A stretch of 64,000 nucleotides of DNA from Spisula solida (taxonomy: Eukaryota; Mollusca; Bivalvia; Venerida; Mactridae): assembly GCA_947247005.1 (NCBI GenBank), contig OX365953.1, positions 30,316,784 to 30,380,783 on the forward strand. Reading direction: 5' to 3'. Shown one piece after another: positions 11,529 to 24,365 of the stretch; position 1 is the first letter of the stretch; every line of letters begins with the position of its first letter. The notes under the pieces were generated by a model. It was given only the letters and a program-made list of their open reading frames with translations, had not been told where the DNA came from and did not search any database. Position numbers and translations under genes: made by a program.

Positions 11529-12138
11529 CTGAAAAAGCATAACAAGTCAACAACATAAATTAAGGTTACATATGCATGGAATTGTGTTATCTGGGATGAT
11601 AAAATAGACAACAAGCATGGGAAAGTTATGTTACTCAAATTAATCTTTCATCACCTCCATGAGATTTTTAATGTTTCACACATGGTATATTGTTTCATGC
11701 GATAAATACTTCGGAGAAAATTTAATATCTTAAATGTTGTCTACTGATCATCCACTGTTGGTCTAATATTTATCACTGCAGTAGAATAACATTGATCTCG
11801 TAAGGAGGTAGGGTGAAATTAACAGTGTGAACAATAAGAGCATGCTTTTTCATAATATCAAGCGTTCGTTGCTTGAACTTTGTTGGAAACAGAGCATAGC
11901 ATTACCAAGTTCTACATTTACATGTACCTTGCGTTCAATCAAATATATGAATGAAGCATATACGTGTACTTCTTGCAAAGCTTGCTCGTTGACACAAACT
12001 GTCAACTGATACTTGTTAAAATATTGACCATTACACGGAATAAACGATTACTAGTAGTTTACGTATGAAAAGATATGCAAACCTAACAAAATGTCTACTT
12101 TCTTTAAGGGTTTGGTTTCATTTTCTCCTGTTCAGTTT

Positions 12139-12522
12139 TGTGTTGGGCACCGTGTCGTGTGCCTATGGTTTGTGTTGGCCATTGTGTCGTGTGCCTATGA
12201 TTTGTGTTGGGCATTGCGTCGTGTGCTTGTGATTTGTGTTGGACATTTTGTCGTGTGCCTATGGTTTGTGTTGGCCATTGTGTCGTGTGCCTATGATTTG
12301 TGTTGGGCATTGCGTCGTGTGCTTATGATTTGTGTTGGACATTGTGTCGTGTGCCTATGATTTGTGTTGGGCATTGCGTCGTGAGCTTATGATTTGTATT
12401 GGGCATTGTGTCGTGTGCCTATGATTTGTGTTGGGCATTGCGTCGTGTGCTTATGATTTGTGTTGGCCATTGTGTCGTGTGCTTATGATTTGTATTGGGC
12501 ATTGTGCCGCGTGCTTATAATT
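12139..12522. repeat. 32-bp intronic minisatellite, 12 copies
   Basis: Exactly twelve 32-bp units by start-to-start spacing (tgtgttgg at 12139, last unit ending before tgtgttat at 12523). It has the same intron position and flanks as the arrays at 2203 and 26248. Confidence 0.92.
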
Positions 12523-12676
12523 TGTGTTATTTCTGTTTTCTGTGCTTTGCTGTTTCATGTGAGTGCTGTGTTTTCTGTCCAATTTTTACATTATCTCTTG
12601 ATAATCATAATAAAAAAAATATTATTAACAACTATCCGACAAATAGACACATATCAATTCAACTATTTGAACATAC

Positions 12677-12853
12677 CTTCTATACAAGTCGGAAAATCTC
12701 CGTTCCATGACCCATCACTATTACATGTTTTCACTTTTGAGTCGTCTGAGGATGTGTGATTTTCATCACATACGACGGATGCAGTACTTCCGGCAAATGG
12801 GTTTTCTTGTGCAGATATACTTCCACCATCAACAGGTGCCAGGCTTCCACATA
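12677..12853 (-). CDS. CCP exon B2 (sushi domain)
   Basis: 177-bp phase 1-1 exon with CGSLAPVDGG, SVVCDENHTSSDDS, TCNSDGSW and FPTCIE. It shares QENPF and SSDDS with B3, against B1. The NHT sequon is kept. Confidence 0.88.
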
Positions 12854-13819
12854 CTAAATAATACATGACAATACAGAATGAAACATAATAATGTAGTTAT
12901 GGTGCTATGTATGGTAAAATGGACATGAGTTGTCTCTGAACACGTGTGTACGAATAATAGTCCAACATACCGTCTTGTCTTAAGAGCATAGCAACCCTAG
13001 TATAAATACTAATGAAACTATGGAGTATGAATTACTCATTATTTATCTAATTACATACACATTCATATATCTATAACAAATCATACATATCAATGCGTGT
13101 ATATGTGAAGGGAGTTGTAACCGATTTTCCGTACTTGCTATAAATTTTGATCATTGATTCGATTTGACTTGGCGTCGGAAGTAACGTCATACATGTACAA
13201 GATGATCTAAAGCGAGCTCATGAACAGTATGATGAAATATATATAATCTAAAAGCAACAGAAACTACAGTCATAAAATGGAAAGTGTTTGTCCATGCATA
13301 CATGATTTGGGAACGAGTTAGAGTGACTTTGGTAATTCCGACGGAATGCAGCAGTTACTCGTAGTTGTTTAAAATCTGTATAAATGAAACGCATGTGTGT
13401 GCGTGTGTTATGAGGGTAGTGATGTTTTGGCAGGTAATTCTGTCACCTTTCGTCTAATCCCGACACCCTGAATGTCCAAGCTTTAAATGATGATAAATTG
13501 CTAATTTTTTCCTCAGTTTTATTTACAGTGTTATTCTCTCATTAAACTCGAATTCGCTTGGCTAGATAATACAATCGGATAGAATCAGCTACGTTTGTGC
13601 ATGGACGTGTGTTCTAGCAGGGTTTCTAGCTCATGTCATCCTCTTATGATAGAACAAGGAAGACATAGTAATATTTTTAGAGAATTTAAAACACGCTTAT
13701 ACTGCGAGACGCTGAAAGACGAAAAGTATAATTTGTGAATGATCTATATTTTGTATTGTGATCTACGATCTATTTACCTACCAGCAACACGGTTAGATTT
13801 GTCTGTTAATCGATAAATC

Positions 13820-14189
13820 AAGCTGTATTTGTGGGAGCAAGATGTTTCTTTCGGGCGTTCTCATGCTCTCTGATATTTTGGCCATGTGTGGCCCTCTAAG
13901 TGTACGTATTAGTGTAAATTGTCTTACTAAGATATGTTTGGAACATCGTCTGCAGGAAAATGTCTACCTTGATTATATAGAGACAACAATTGTGACCAAG
14001 TTTCATAAAGAGTATGTAAAAAATGACCTCTAGGGTGGTGACCTAGCTTTTTTTATCCCAGACGATCAAGTTGCAAACTTGACATAGCTTTCAAACACTG
14101 TGACCTAGTTTCATTATTATTATGTAAAATATGTGACATTTAGAATGCACAATAGCTCATCTTAAACACTTTCTGCTCAGGTGAACTAA
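13820..14189. repeat. Dispersed repeat in the B-C intron (copy 2)
   Basis: Nearly identical to 3848-4217 and again ending caggtgaactaaaaagt. It is uninterrupted here, so it gives the empty site against which the LINE insertion in unit 3 can be read. Confidence 0.5.
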
Positions 14190-14744
14190 AAAGTAGACAC
14201 CTTGCTTCAATATGTTTATGAAACGGGCCACATGAACACTAAATGACATGACTTCATGAACTTTAAAAAAAGCCCTGTTAAACGGCAACTAGACTGTAAC
14301 AGTTCCTCGATTTTTCGTCTGGTAAATTCTCAGTCACATTTGTCATTTAATTTTCATCTGAACACTTTCTTACTGTCGTTGTTTCAATAACTGTTACCTT
14401 GTATCCATTTTTACATACCAATCCAGTAGTTCGCATGTTTGCAAATTATAATCGTGTTTACCAAACACAAAAAAATGCATGACGTTTTTCCAATAGTAAA
14501 TATGTATTGAAAAGAGGAGGTATTGCCAATCTAGGGACGTGATTACTATTTTCAACAAACGCTGTGATAATATGAAATAAGCTAACACTAGGATCACTGA
14601 TGCAAACGTATTTAAAACAATCCAACAAAGCAAAAATTAAAATCCAAATAAACTAAGGAAGAGGAGACACCTCATGCAGATTCAAGTAAACCCAATGAAT
14701 ACGATGTGCTTGTTTAGAATTAATTAGTGTAATGCAAATTTAAC

Positions 14745-14867
14745 CTCTCTCGCAGGAATCCTCCTTAGAAGCATACCCGTCTTTACAATTACATTTCGCA
14801 GGACTACCAGTACATTCTGCATTAGAATCAGAACAGACCGGATGTAAGGCACATTCCTGGCCAATAC
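14745..14867 (-). CDS. EGF-like exon C2
   Basis: Identical in protein sequence to C1: six cysteines at 5, 6, 6, 1, 10 spacing, ending DSCERG. Flanking introns are also almost identical to unit 1, so duplication or conversion is recent and covers exon and intron alike. Confidence 0.88.
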
Positions 14868-15499
14868 CTGCAAATAAATAACCATAATGCATGACTCAAA
14901 TAAGTCTGAAATAGGTCCAATTATCTTACGTTTTCGACAAGTACGCGTACATGTAATACCAAATGTAATGTTGAACTTCATGTATACGTACGATTTAAGT
15001 ATGGAGAAAACCATTTTACAGCGTTAATCGAGATTGTGGTTCATCAACGGATCTGCTTACAAATCTTCTGTATTTATATATAGAGGAGAGTGTATCACAA
15101 AGTTCGTTCACCGGGCCTGTCATTTGTTTAGTCCTTGACAGATTTTCGTTAAAATTACACCCAGTTAAAACAACTTAATGTTTTACACTCATTGAATGTC
15201 CTAGATCAATAGATCTCATATAAGCGAATGTCCAATGTGGTTAATAAAACTGAAGTTTAACGTTGCGCATTAGTTCCCGATACGTAATAAACGCTAGACA
15301 GGTTGGGCACACATGGTCACACGCTTCTGCAAGTTGTGTCGTTATATACATGCTACTTCATTCTTTTTACGATGGCAATCATTCAAAAAGATAATATTAA
15401 TCTCATTGACCAAGCAATATGATATTGACACATTGAGTAGTATTAGAGCTTTTGACGATATATCATTTAACGTAATGGCAATAAAATAAAATGCAATAC

Positions 15500-15670
15500 C
15501 TGCTTCACAAGTAGGGGCTGTAGACCATTTTCCTGCTTCACTGCAGATAACTGTATTAACGCCGTTGATGGAATACCCTTCATCACATTCATATGTTACG
15601 ACTTCTCCTTGTACATGACTTGCAGATGCGCTTGAACTCGAATATTCTACATCAGGTACAGCATCACATA
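15500..15670 (-). CDS. CCP exon D2 (sushi domain)
   Basis: 171-bp phase 1-1 exon, nucleotide-identical to D1 (VEYSSSS start, VVTYECDEGY, VICSEAGKW, APTCEAG). Acceptor cAG at 15672-15671; donor GTATTG. Confidence 0.9.
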
Positions 15671-16536
15671 CTGTGAAACAAGGGCGTATTTATCATCTTC
15701 ATTTCTATAATTGTGTTATTGACGAAAGCATACTTTAACGGTTGCATTTCATAAGACATTAGTCTGTTATGGTTAATTTATTCGTAGTTGGAACACACCA
15801 TGATTTGAATTGAGTGGTATATCATAACCGACTTATATCCAAACATCCCGACTGAAACGTAGGATCCATCTATAATTGGATCGTTGTTGGCAATGTGCCA
15901 AACATATGTATATTAAAGAATCAGTAATATTGAAGACTACTGAAAACAAATGTTATTTTAGTAAGTTGTGCCATACCACATATTTTTTTTAATTTCTGGA
16001 ATATGTTTTCTTACAAAGGCCCTTGAATCAACTCAGCATAAATTTAAATTTGCAATTTGAATGAAGGCACACGAATTGCGTTGAATGGTGAGTTAATCGA
16101 CAAGCGTCAAGTATATAACATGTGCGAGTAGACCACGGAAAATCGCGCATGGGTGTTTAACCTTACCATGACGCCATGTTCAAGCATCTAAAATATAGCT
16201 GGTTGGTATTAGGCGGAATCGATTAAATGTGTTTGTAGATACGAGTATAATTGTGTTGCTCATACAAATGAAACTTTTAACCATAATGCGCTGCCACAAG
16301 TAATAACTGGATTGTAATTATTATACATTGTTATTGGATATGTTAAGATTTATTTTGTAATGTTTGAGCATACTATGTACAGTACCAGATATGCAATTTT
16401 TTCTTATTAATAATACTAAGAAATTAGCCAGTTCTTATAAATTAAATAAACTGTTTGGTGTTCAGTAAATTTAATTAAATTGAAAATATGGGGTATTGGT
16501 TTAGTTACTTATACGCACATGTAGTTATGAACTTAC

Positions 16537-16710
16537 ATTTTAGACACACAGGTATTTCGTCGCTCCATATAGAATTATCAGTGCACGTCAATATCGATTC
16601 ACCAACTAGACGATACCCCACGGCACATTCAAATGTAACTGTAGTACCAGGGACAATCGGGCCATTGATGATATAACTCCCATTTTCTAGGTCTTCAATC
16701 GCTGCACATT
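16537..16710 (-). CDS. CCP exon E2 (sushi domain)
   Basis: 174-bp phase 1-1 exon with CAAIEDLENGSY, TFECAVGYRLVGES, ILTCTDNSIW and IPVCLK. It differs from E1 by IING for TTDD and by RLVG where the other E copies have RLDG. The NGS sequon is present. It is the left-edge donor of chimeric exon E1. Confidence 0.9.
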
Positions 16711-18379
16711 CTAAAAAACAAAGTGGAGCTGTTATTCGAAATACAATATTACACGTGTGAATACATGTACAAACAATAGTACAGAATATACTTACTTAAT
16801 CTAAAATTAAGCTAAAACATAGATTATCATACAACGTTGTGTGCTATTATGACAGAAATTATCTCTCCTTTATCCCAATTTGCCGTGATGACGCACTTTT
16901 GATAGCAAGGGGGCACAGATCGGCTCTGGATCGCTCACTTGAATAATTGGCAAAAGTTTAGTCAATATATCATTAATGTATTCCATATATATATTAGTAA
17001 AACAGGGTCAGGATAGTCCCAGGTTATACGAACACTCATTTTAAATGGGTACAGGCAACCTAAGTAATATTTCTTAATTTCACGGAAAGTGAATGCAAAT
17101 GTAGCATATACTTCACACAGAGTGCTTTCATATAATGTACTCAGTGACTTAATTTTGTATCCAGAATTACCAATATTAACACTACATGATAAATATTATG
17201 CCAAATTTGCATGACTATCCAGTGTAAAATGCGATCTCCATCACAGTGTAAGGTATATACGAAGACAGGATGCGCATGAACTACCCTATGAAATGTCCTT
17301 AAAGGTTGGAGCTGACAAAAAACAGTGAGTTTAACATTTTAAGTATTATTTGTTCTGTGTCGGAAAGATAAAAGCGTGTTCCAGTGTATGTATAGGTCAT
17401 TATGGTGCGCATACAATTTTATATTGTGGCTCGCTACTCCGTGACGTAAACTAAGGTTTTTATCAGACAGGTAATCTTCTTCTGTTGACCTTTACAAACC
17501 TGTTTACCATAAGATAATATTAAGTCAGACAACAGTATACACTTATTTCATGTCTGTTTGGTTAACAGTCAAAACTAGTGTCCCGAGATATCGGGGAAGA
17601 CTTTTGAACTTTTGCACGAGGCCGATAGGCCGAGGGCAACAGTTCAAAATGTCTTCCCCGATACCGAGGGACAATAGTTTTGACTGTTAACCCAAAACAT
17701 ACTTGAAATAACTGTTTTATTACCTAATACTCTATATAACTACAGTAAAGTTCTACTTATACAACAAACAAAAATGATATTTCTAAGACATTTTGTCATA
17801 CTGATAGCGGATATTTTGTTATAAATTCAAGACTGTCATTATCCCCATGATTTTATTATCAAACAAAAAAAATCGGCATGTAATAAAGCAAAAAGGGACA
17901 AAACATTGTTCAAGAGTTATATTAAAAATACGCTATAGATCTAGCAGGGTGTTTTTGCAGGAATTTATATTGCGCATCGTAGTGCGCAGGTAACAGTTCA
18001 TCCAGGGGTGTAACAGTCAAAACTGTTGCCCTCCTGTCAATGAACTGTTTCATACCTGAATCTAAAAATAAACATTAAGACATGAAACAGTCAAAAATAA
18101 CGAATTACTCGTTATAAAGAGTGCTTGGTAATAATAAAATTTGGGTCGATGTGCAGCATATGTCCTTTGTGTGTTTCGTCGTTTCAACTGTACATTTTGG
18201 TGCCAAATTGTCAACTGGCGAATCATTTATGAATTGTAAAACATTTCAATTTTGACATGCTCCGTGGGCTGTCTACAATTATAGGTTTATTTTTGTGAAT
18301 ATTTAAGGTATAAACAGAGTCTCAAAACTTTCCGGGCAACCCTCGTCAAGAATTAATTTAGTATAATACAAATTTGTAC
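16711..18379. other. E-C' intron of unit 2 with a 698-bp insertion
   Basis: No exon was found. Compared with the same intron in unit 3 (35166-36137), it has an extra block at about 17443-18140, described separately. The rest aligns, including ggtcaggatagtcccaggtt near 17007. Confidence 0.6.
17443..18140. mobile_element. Unit-2-specific insertion with a large inverted repeat
   Basis: The block is absent from the matching introns at 35.9 kb and 43.0 kb, where actccg joins ttgggt directly. Inside, 17531-17610 and 17640-17720 form an inverted repeat: gttaacagtcaaaacta, then cggggaagac, mirrored by gtcttccccg and tagttttgactgttaac. A further aacagtcaaaact copy lies near 18021. There is no ORF and no clear target-site duplication. 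It could be a non-autonomous element in unit 2 or a block deleted from the others. Confidence 0.55.
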
Positions 18380-18505
18380 CTCTTTCGCAGGTACCATCTT
18401 TAGAAGCATATCCGTCTTGACATTTGCATATCTTGGGATTACCTGTGCATTCCGCATACTCATCAGAACATGCTGCCTGATTTAAGGCACACGCAAGGTC
18501 AAGAC
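18380..18505 (-). CDS. EGF-like exon C'1
   Basis: 126-bp phase 1-1 exon, G-LDLACALNQAACSDE onward, cysteine spacing 6, 6, 6, 1, 10, ending GTCERG. One residue longer than C, with LDLA replacing IGQE at the start. It belongs to the second triplet, missing from unit 1. Confidence 0.88.
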
Positions 18506-18821
18506 CTGCAAATAAATAACAACAATACACGATACAAACAGTTTGAAATGGGTCAAATTAGCTTACTATATAAACCAGCAATACCGAATATAATGTTGAA
18601 TTTCATGTATATGATCTATTTAAGTATGGAGCAAAATCGTTTTATAATGTGAATCAAATCTGCGCAAATGTCCAAATAAGGCATCTGACTGAACATTATG
18701 GTAGGTAATCTTCTGCCTATACCAGAGTATGTCCAGCGTTCTGGATAAACTTACATAAATCGCGCGTACGCGGTTACTTAACGTTGTAGTGTAACTATGC
18801 CATTATAATAACTGAAGTGGC

Positions 18822-18905
18822 ATATCGAGGGCTCAGTGCAAACATATTGTACATCCCTATATAAATTGATGTAGTTACCATAATTTTGCACCGAGCCCTC
18901 GATAT
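18822..18905. repeat. Imperfect hairpin in the D'-C' intron (copy 1)
   Basis: Arms atatcgagggctcagtgcaa and tgcaccgagccctcgatat surround a 42-bp AT-rich loop containing acatccctatataaattgat. Copies at 36581-36664 and 43731-43814 keep the structure. Confidence 0.65.
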
Positions 18906-19017
18906 TCAAATGTTAAAACCTCATTTTCTAAGCAATATGATTTTGACCCATTGAGTAGTTTTAGAGCCACTCACGATATATTAAGGGACGAAATGACAAT
19001 GAAATAAAATGTGATAC

Positions 19018-19188
19018 CTGCTTCACAAGTAGGGGCTGCAGACCATGTTCCTGCTCCACTGCAGACAACTGATTTAGTGCCGCGGAGTGTATAACCTTCA
19101 TCACAGTCATATACTACCACATCTCCTTGTACATGACTTGCAAATGCGTTTGAACTCGAATACCCTACATCAGGTACATCATCACATA
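19018..19188 (-). CDS. CCP exon D'1 (sushi domain)
   Basis: 171-bp phase 1-1 exon with CDDVPDVGYSSSNAFAS, VVVYDCDEGYTLRG, SVVCSGAGTW and APTCEAG. It is a diverged sister of D (TLRG for SING, GAGTW for EAGKW). D'2 and D'3 differ from it at about six residues, including FAS to SAS and TKSVV to AKTVF. Confidence 0.9.
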
Positions 19189-19316
19189 CTGTGAAAGAAG
19201 TGCTTATTTATCATCTTCCCTTCTATAATTGTATTATTGATGAAAGCTTAATATAACGGTTCCATTTCATAACTAAAGTATGTTATGGTCTATTTAATTG
19301 TAGTTGGATCATACTA

Positions 19317-19740
19317 GTGAAACGTGGTTATTTTACTTAGGATTACTAATTGTTTTAAGTAAGTCACTCGGCGGGGGCATAATTCTTTTTTGCTGTTAAA
19401 AACGTGGATACACAACCTGGGATTACTAATTGTTCTTAGTAGGTCAATCGGCTAGGGGCTTAATTCATTTTTGTTGTTGAAACGTGGTTATTTTACCTGG
19501 GATTACTTTTTGTTCAAAGTAGGTCACTCAGCTTGGGGCATTGGGCTCATATGTATTGCTGAAACTAGTTCATTTAGCTAAAACCTTGACACTGAGCTTT
19601 TTTCTTCTTTAGTCTACTTTTTAGGAATATGACAGCTTAAACTAGGTTTTCAGCCAGTTTACTGTTGGAACTAGGTCATTTAGCTTGGGCATTCAGCTTT
19701 TTGATTGCTGAAACAGGTTCATTTAGAATTTGGACAGCTT
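19317..19740. repeat. Degenerate ~82-bp tandem repeat in the D'-E intron
   Basis: About three recognisable units with aaacgtggttattttacct, gggattactaattgtt and taggtcactcggc words, then more decayed ones (actaggtcatttagcttggg). The equivalent introns in unit 3 retain only one short stub (tgtgaaacatggttatttta at about 37073 and 44221). The array therefore expanded in unit 2 or collapsed elsewhere. Confidence 0.6.
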
Positions 19741-20586
19741 GAAAATGGGAGGATTATGTCTGACTTAATCCTTTTGAATTGAGTGGTATATCATAACCGA
19801 CTTATATCTAAACCTCCCAACTGAAATGTTGCATCCATCTATATTTGGATCAGTGGTTTCAATGTGCGACATATGATGAATACCCTAAAGAAACAGTAAG
19901 TCTGTCGAATACTGAAAACAAGTGTTATTTAAGCAGGTATTGTCATACAACATAATTTATCAAATTTGATTTCACGCTCAAATATGTTTGTAACCACACG
20001 ATCGCCAACAAACGAAATTAGTACTTGTAGCATGTGGACAGGTGTATTCACCGTATATTAATCATGAACATTAACCAGTAGTGATGCATGTACACTACAT
20101 CTGAAAACCAACGTTCAAGTATATGTTTTCACAAAGGGAAATCGCCCTAGTATCATTTCTGAACAAATATGGATGATCACGGCTTGAATGAAGGCACATG
20201 ATTTGCGTGTCGTTGAATGGTGAGTCAATCGACTCGTGGGAAAATAATGAAAATCGTCAATCAGCCTGTGAAGCGTCAACTATATACCATGTGCGAGTAG
20301 ACCGCGGACAATCGCGCATGGTGGTTTAACCTTACCATGACGCATTGTTCATTACTGGATTGTAATTATTATACATTGTTATTGGATAGGTTTTGATTTA
20401 TTTTGTAATGTTTGAGTATAATTTGTACAGTATCAGATATGCAGTTTTTTTCTTATTAATAATACTGAGAAATTAGCCAGTACTTATAAACTTAATAAAC
20501 TGTTTGGTGTTCAGTAAATTTAATTAAGTTGAAAATATTGGGGTACTGGTTAAGTTACTTATATGCACATGTATTTATGAACTTAC

Positions 20587-20760
20587 ATTTTAGACATACA
20601 GGTATTTCGTCGCTCCATACAGAATTACCAGTGCACGTCAAACTCGATTCACCATCTAGACGATACCCCTCGGCACATTCAAATGTAACTGTAGTTCCAG
20701 GGACAATCGGGTCATCGGTGATGTAACTCCCATTTTCTAGGTCTTCAATCGCTCCACATT
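20587..20760 (-). CDS. CCP exon E3 (sushi domain)
   Basis: 174-bp phase 1-1 exon, CGAIEDLENGSYITDD, FECAEGYRLDG, LTCTGNSVW and IPVCLK. It is the second parent of chimeric exon E1. It carries gacataca where E1 and E2 have gacacaca near the donor, and shares the whole remainder and upstream intron with E1. Confidence 0.9.
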
Positions 20761-21596
20761 CTAAAATATCAAAATGGAGCTGTCATTCGAAATACAATAT
20801 TACACATGTGAAATAATGTACAAACAATAGTAAAGAATATGCTTTTTCACGAATCGGCCTTTTCGGAGTGTTTTTAGTAGGAATAATAAACATGTGGAAT
20901 AAAGGCAAATGCTCATACTGTACAAGTACATTAAGTTTTGAAAATTGGGAACTTTTACATGCATTTTCCTGGTGTTGTTCGTGTTGATTTACTAATTACT
21001 TGGATAAAAAATAAAATAATGTCACAATCAAATGATAATTCCAAAAAAGCTTGAGCCCATGATTTAAAGGTATTTACAATTCCTGGGACTAATAGGGAAG
21101 ACATTGAATTAAAGGTTAAATGCTTGTTTTATTGATATTCTGCCAATAGTTTCAGTTTTATCAACATTCAAAGTGATCGTAGCTATAGACCACCCTGTAA
21201 CATGAAACAAACTGGCTACTAAATGTGTATGAATGCATTGTGAAAACACACGATCGCGTTTATACATGTTAGTGCACCAACGCTAGTGTGGAAAAATAAC
21301 ATGCGTCAGTGAATTGGTATGTAAGTGCAATACTGGGGGTATCCCCACTACAAATCATGTAAATCTAGGCAGACTATGCAACAAACGCTGTGCGTGCACG
21401 GGATAAGCTCAAACTTGGATCTCAGACGCAAACATATATCAAATAATCCAACAAACGTAAATAATGTGAAATATATAAACGAAGAAAGGGGAGCCACTCC
21501 GTTCCAACTTTAAGTAAACCCAATGAACATGATAATTTATATATAAATTATAACATATACATTTTTAAAATTAAATTAGAATACTACAATTTTTAC

Positions 21597-21719
21597 CTCT
21601 TACACAGATACCATCTTCAGAAGCATACCCGTCTTTACAATTGCATACTGCGGGACTATCTGTACATACCGCATGATCATCAGAACATTTCTGATTTAAG
21701 GCACATTCCTGGCCAATAC
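21597..21719 (-). CDS. EGF-like exon F2
   Basis: 123-bp phase 1-1 exon encoding the same protein sequence as F1 (ALNQKC, HAVCTDSPAVCNC, GICVRG). It lies between G2 and E3 in transcript order, as in unit 1. Confidence 0.88.
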
Positions 21720-23443
21720 CTACAAATAAGTACATGTACCTACAATACATGCTTCGAATAATCACAACCCACATCATTTTTATTAATATAAATTTACGAG
21801 TGGTGATCAATATATTCGAGAACTTTTCATCTAGTAATTTTGTTTCGTCAGCAATGTTGAAAAGCAAATTAGAATAATTCAGAGTAAGATATCTCTGACC
21901 GAATGCAATTTATACATTTTTATTCATATATAAGGCGCATGGCGTGTGACATCACTTGACGCCAGTCTATGCGCCACCGTCGTAGCAGTACCTAGCTCCT
22001 TTTCGATTCATACCCAGCCCCATGTATACGATTGATATACTTTTAATACAGAAATAAGTCATAAGTAGCCCACTCTGAAAGTTGGATGGAATAGAAAAAA
22101 CCTCGATGTGTTATTGGACATAACACTATAAAAAGGCGGTTGGCTTTACAGCGATGTATCATCCCGATGATCATCTCTCAAGAACTCCTTTTAATTGGAG
22201 CCAAATTTTATTATTTTGTAGGCTTTACTGATCGTAGATTTTGCCAGTAACTTATGGTTAAGAACTTTGCCTATTATTCGCCAGAAATTGAGATGGAGTG
22301 TTATTAATGTGGTCTTAATTATTCCGTTTATTTTAGCAAGGCATCCGTCTGACGGAATCTCTACAATCACACAAACAACGGAATTATGTGTAGATCACTG
22401 AACTAGAGCGCAAAGAATCCTCAAACATCTTTGAGATATCGCAAGGATTTTCCAAGTTTGATGTCAATCTTAATGACATACCGTTGCTTTGTGATTATGC
22501 TCGACGGCGCGCGCAGCACCTTGGTGACAATTAGTGACGCCATCAAAAAATTGTGACGTCACACTATTATTCGTTATTTCAAAAGTTAGGCAATTGATAC
22601 ATCTACTGGCCCTTGTAATTTCATTGTTCTAGAATCAACATATAAAAAGTTAGAACAGTAGTTCTCAAATATATTAAACACCCTCGTATTTATTAAACAA
22701 GCAATAATAATTAAAGGTGCATATACATGTATGATATTGTATGTTTTAAGAGTAGTATCTCACAAAGTGAGATTATTAATTTTAATTAAAACGTCTACTA
22801 TTCTCATCAAAATGACCTACCAGTATACTTAGGAAGTTTCATAGTCAATAGTTATACAGCGTTATGATAATTATTTTGTTTAATACAGGAGGAAAATTAA
22901 GAAAGGGTTAAGTAGGATAATTGTCCTTTCATAATTCACTTCCTATTAATGACTTTTATTATTGTATAAAATTTAAATCAAATAAAGGCTTTACTTCGGG
23001 CAAGCACAAAGATGAAGATGATTCAAGGTAAGGTAAGGTGGAGTTTTGGTGCTTTGACACTGCTCGTTTTGTCAATGTTCACTATCATTGTATCGAAGTT
23101 CAATCACACGCATAAAGATTATATTAAGTCAGAAAGGGAAGGCAGCACTCAACTTAACCAGCCAAGCACATGTCGTAGGTTTGAGGTTATGCTCTGCCTA
23201 TGGATAAGCAGTAATTTTGAATACAAATGACAGATACTTAAAATACTAAGTCCGGTAGATTTGGGGTTCCTTGACACTGCACATGCTCTGAATAATAGTA
23301 TTAATTTCATTATGTGCAGTTTCGATCAGATGCTATCAACACAAGTATAAAGGTCAGGTGAGGGCGGACGGACAGCCAGACGGAAGAACGGACATAGTGG
23401 CAACTATATGCTCATCATTTGGAGGTATAATTAAACACAGTAC
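21720..23443. other. F-G intron of unit 2
   Basis: Aligned end to end with the unit-1 intron 7696-9418. It has scattered substitutions and holds module copy 2 at 23119-23171. No exon or RNA gene is seen. Confidence 0.55.
23119..23171 (+). repeat. Dispersed ~55-bp module (copy 2)
   Basis: Orthologous by position to the copy at 9094. It reads attaagtcagaaagggaagg, with one change from the other copies. Confidence 0.7.
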
Positions 23444-23614
23444 CTGCGGCACAAGTTGGGGCGTCAGACCATTGCCCTTGGTCACTGCAAACGAGTGTAG
23501 CGGGACCGCTCTGTAAATAACCGGCATCACACTCTAATGTAAACGAATCTCCTTCTACATGGATTGCAGATGCAACCCAGTTTGAATATGGTATAACAGG
23601 GACAACATCACAGA
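23444..23614 (-). CDS. CCP exon G2 (sushi domain)
   Basis: 171-bp phase 1-1 exon as G1, with PYSNWVASAIHV in place of PYSNWDAPAIHV. All cysteines and the Trp (GQW) are retained. Exons A3 and B3 lie upstream of it in transcript order. Confidence 0.88.
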
Positions 23615-24365
23615 CTGTGAAAGAAATATATGTTTATTACTTGTGTAATATGTTGTTAATACACTTAAGATAGCATTATCGGTTAAAATATACTAAGTAC
23701 TCAAACAATTTCATTTCAGGAGAAAAGCTGTGACAGACTTCTAACTTCATGTACTGTTGGCATTTTTAATATCAATGGTGTCATGAGAGGTAAATATATT
23801 GCATAGGACTTTAATTCGACACAAATATCTAAAAATACAGTGATTGGAAATGTGTACATTGGTCATTGAAAAGGGGTGATAGATAAAAAAGTATTATGCA
23901 AAAAAAAGAATCCGCTGTATGTTATTTTTCATTTTCTCTCAGTTTTCAATTGATTGTCCAAGCTGTGTTTTTAGATCTTTGTTGGACACAAACATCACAT
24001 ACACATCACAAAATGTTTCTACAAAATCCAGTTTATAACAAACTGTTTGATTACCACTTTGGCATATTTTGATATGGTCACGTGTTTGTACTGTTAACTT
24101 AAACATACTATTTTATTGTGGTGTGTCATTTAGTATGGGTTGCAAACATTCACCGAAGAATGCAGATAAATTGAGCAAGAAACTTTTTCTTTTTACTAGT
24201 ATGTTGTACGCACCTAATAATATATTTATATATATTTGACCATGATAAACTGATTTCGTTGGCAGGTGACTTCATGTGATCGTTATTTATCCAAGTGTAC
24301 AAGGGCACAAGTTTAGGTAGGATGGTTTAAATGAATATCAGGCAGAATGGTAACCATTATTTAAT

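Larger units (their letters stand above)
10214..24313. repeat. Tandem segmental duplication unit 2 (two triplets)
   Basis: The unit has the same start sequence as units 1 and 3. It carries A, B, C, D, E, C', D', E, F and G in plus order. The second triplet (18380-20760) is the part missing from unit 1. From about 3270 to 6574, unit 1 matches this unit at +9,972/+9,973 with only a handful of differences. Confidence 0.9.

Noticed and set aside
12091..12360. Open frames of 89 and 68 codons on both strands of the minisatellite
   Set aside because: They follow a 32-bp repeat that cycles through all frames. Frame openness comes from the unit lacking stops, not from coding.
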